Source: Alphaproteobacteria bacterium (GTDB lineage Bacteria > Pseudomonadota > Alphaproteobacteria > UBA8366). From it: a DNA stretch of 6,066 nt. Both the position numbers and the translations under genes were made by a program. Location: contig JAOTYV010000281.1 in NCBI GenBank assembly GCA_029861675.1, positions 1 to 6,066 on the forward strand. The letters are read 5' to 3'. The notes under the pieces were generated by a model. The model ran no database searches and was not told where the DNA came from. It worked only from the letters and a program-made list of their open reading frames with translations. Each line of letters starts with the position of its first letter. Position 1 is the stretch's first letter. Shown here in pieces: positions 5,649 to 6,066 of this stretch.

Positions 5649-6066
5649 TTGCGTAAACGCCCAAATCTGCTGCTCATCGTTACCGACCAACACCGCGCAG
5701 ATCATCTCGGCTGCTACGGCAACAGCGTGGTGCGCACGCCGAATATCGATAGCCTGGCCGCGCGCGGCACGCGGTTCGACAATTTTTATGTCAGCTGTCC
5801 GATCTGCATGCCGAACAGGGCGACGATGATGACCGGGCGCATGCCGTCGCTGCACGGGGTCCGGCAGAACGGCATTCCCCTCCCGCTGCAGGCGGTCACC
5901 TTTCCCGAACTGCTCCGAAACGCGGGATATCGAACGGCACTGGTTGGCAAGTGCCATCTGCAAAACATATCCGCCGTCCCGCTTGAGCATGGCGTCACAA
6001 GGCCGGATCCGGACAAGACCACGCCGCCCGAGGCCTTGCGCGAAGCCCGCCGGAACCCGTGGGCCG
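5649..6066 (+). CDS. Sulfatase / phosphonate monoester hydrolase family, N-terminal part (runs off the right edge)
   Basis: The first 139 residues of an alkaline-phosphatase-superfamily hydrolase that cleaves sulfate or phosphate/phosphonate esters. RPNLLLIVTDQHRADHLG (4-21) carries the first metal aspartate, D13, followed by Q14. PNIDSLAARGTRFDNFY (31-47) is the standard next block. The nucleophile motif CMPNR (C53-R57) matches C-x-P-x-R, the signal by which formylglycine-generating enzyme turns Cys into formylglycine, and continues as ATMMTGR (58-64). GKCHL (100-104) supplies the conserved Lys and His. Asp-Gln at 13-14 rather than Asp-Asp recalls the Rhizobium phosphonate monoester hydrolase, so that activity is as likely as arylsulfatase. 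No signal peptide is visible, so a cytosolic enzyme is expected. The family is usually 450-550 residues, so most of it, including the second metal site, lies outside the window. The start is TTG. Family sure; substrate open. Confidence 0.9.
   Translation, partial: MRKRPNLLLIVTDQHRADHLGCYGNSVVRTPNIDSLAARGTRFDNFYVSCPICMPNRATMMTGRMPSLHGVRQNGIPLPLQAVTFPELLRNAGYRTALVGKCHLQNISAVPLEHGVTRPDPDKTTPPEALREARRNPWA

Noticed and set aside
5325..5990. A 221-codon minus-strand ORF across the epimerase/sulfatase gap
   Set aside because: It lies antisense to the sulfatase and out of frame in the epimerase, and spans the divergent promoter region; its translation shows no domain.

Overview
The window comes from a GC-rich bacterium, most likely an alphaproteobacterium. 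The grounds are codon use strongly biased to G/C at third positions, long antisense shadow ORFs, and a compact palindromic intergenic element of a type I remember as common in alphaproteobacterial genomes. Nothing marks it as phage, plasmid or insertion sequence. It reads as a chromosomal stretch of catabolic or accessory metabolism genes.

From left to right there are five protein genes. (1) A Baeyer-Villiger flavin monooxygenase with a long N-terminal extension like 4-hydroxyacetophenone monooxygenase, on the minus strand, with its C-terminus cut off by the left edge (TTG start at 1496). (2) A complete UbiD-family, prenylated-FMN-dependent decarboxylase, minus strand, 1694-3199. (3) A complete family III (CaiB/BaiF) CoA-transferase, plus strand, 3337-4521, divergent from the decarboxylase. 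(4) A complete NAD-dependent epimerase/dehydratase (extended SDR), minus strand, 4549-5484, convergent with the CoA-transferase. (5) The N-terminal part of a sulfatase or phosphonate monoester hydrolase with a formylglycine motif, plus strand, from 5649 off the right edge, divergent from the epimerase.

The non-coding parts are short. The 197 bp between the decarboxylase and the monooxygenase hold an 83-bp inverted pair of palindromic half-elements (1595-1677), which looks like a REP doublet. The two divergent gaps (3200-3336 and 5485-5648) carry promoter-like hexamers, and the second also has a near-palindrome that could be an operator. The 27-bp convergent gap contains a GC-rich hairpin candidate.

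The decarboxylase, monooxygenase and CoA-transferase could act together on an aromatic or aryl-ketone compound (decarboxylation, oxygen insertion next to a carbonyl, CoA activation). The epimerase and sulfatase would fit removal of a substituent or processing of a sugar or sulfate conjugate. This pathway reading is inferred from gene families and proximity only; no substrate can be read from the sequence. I see no clear sign of a wholly new type of system. The most notable non-coding structure is the composite palindromic element.
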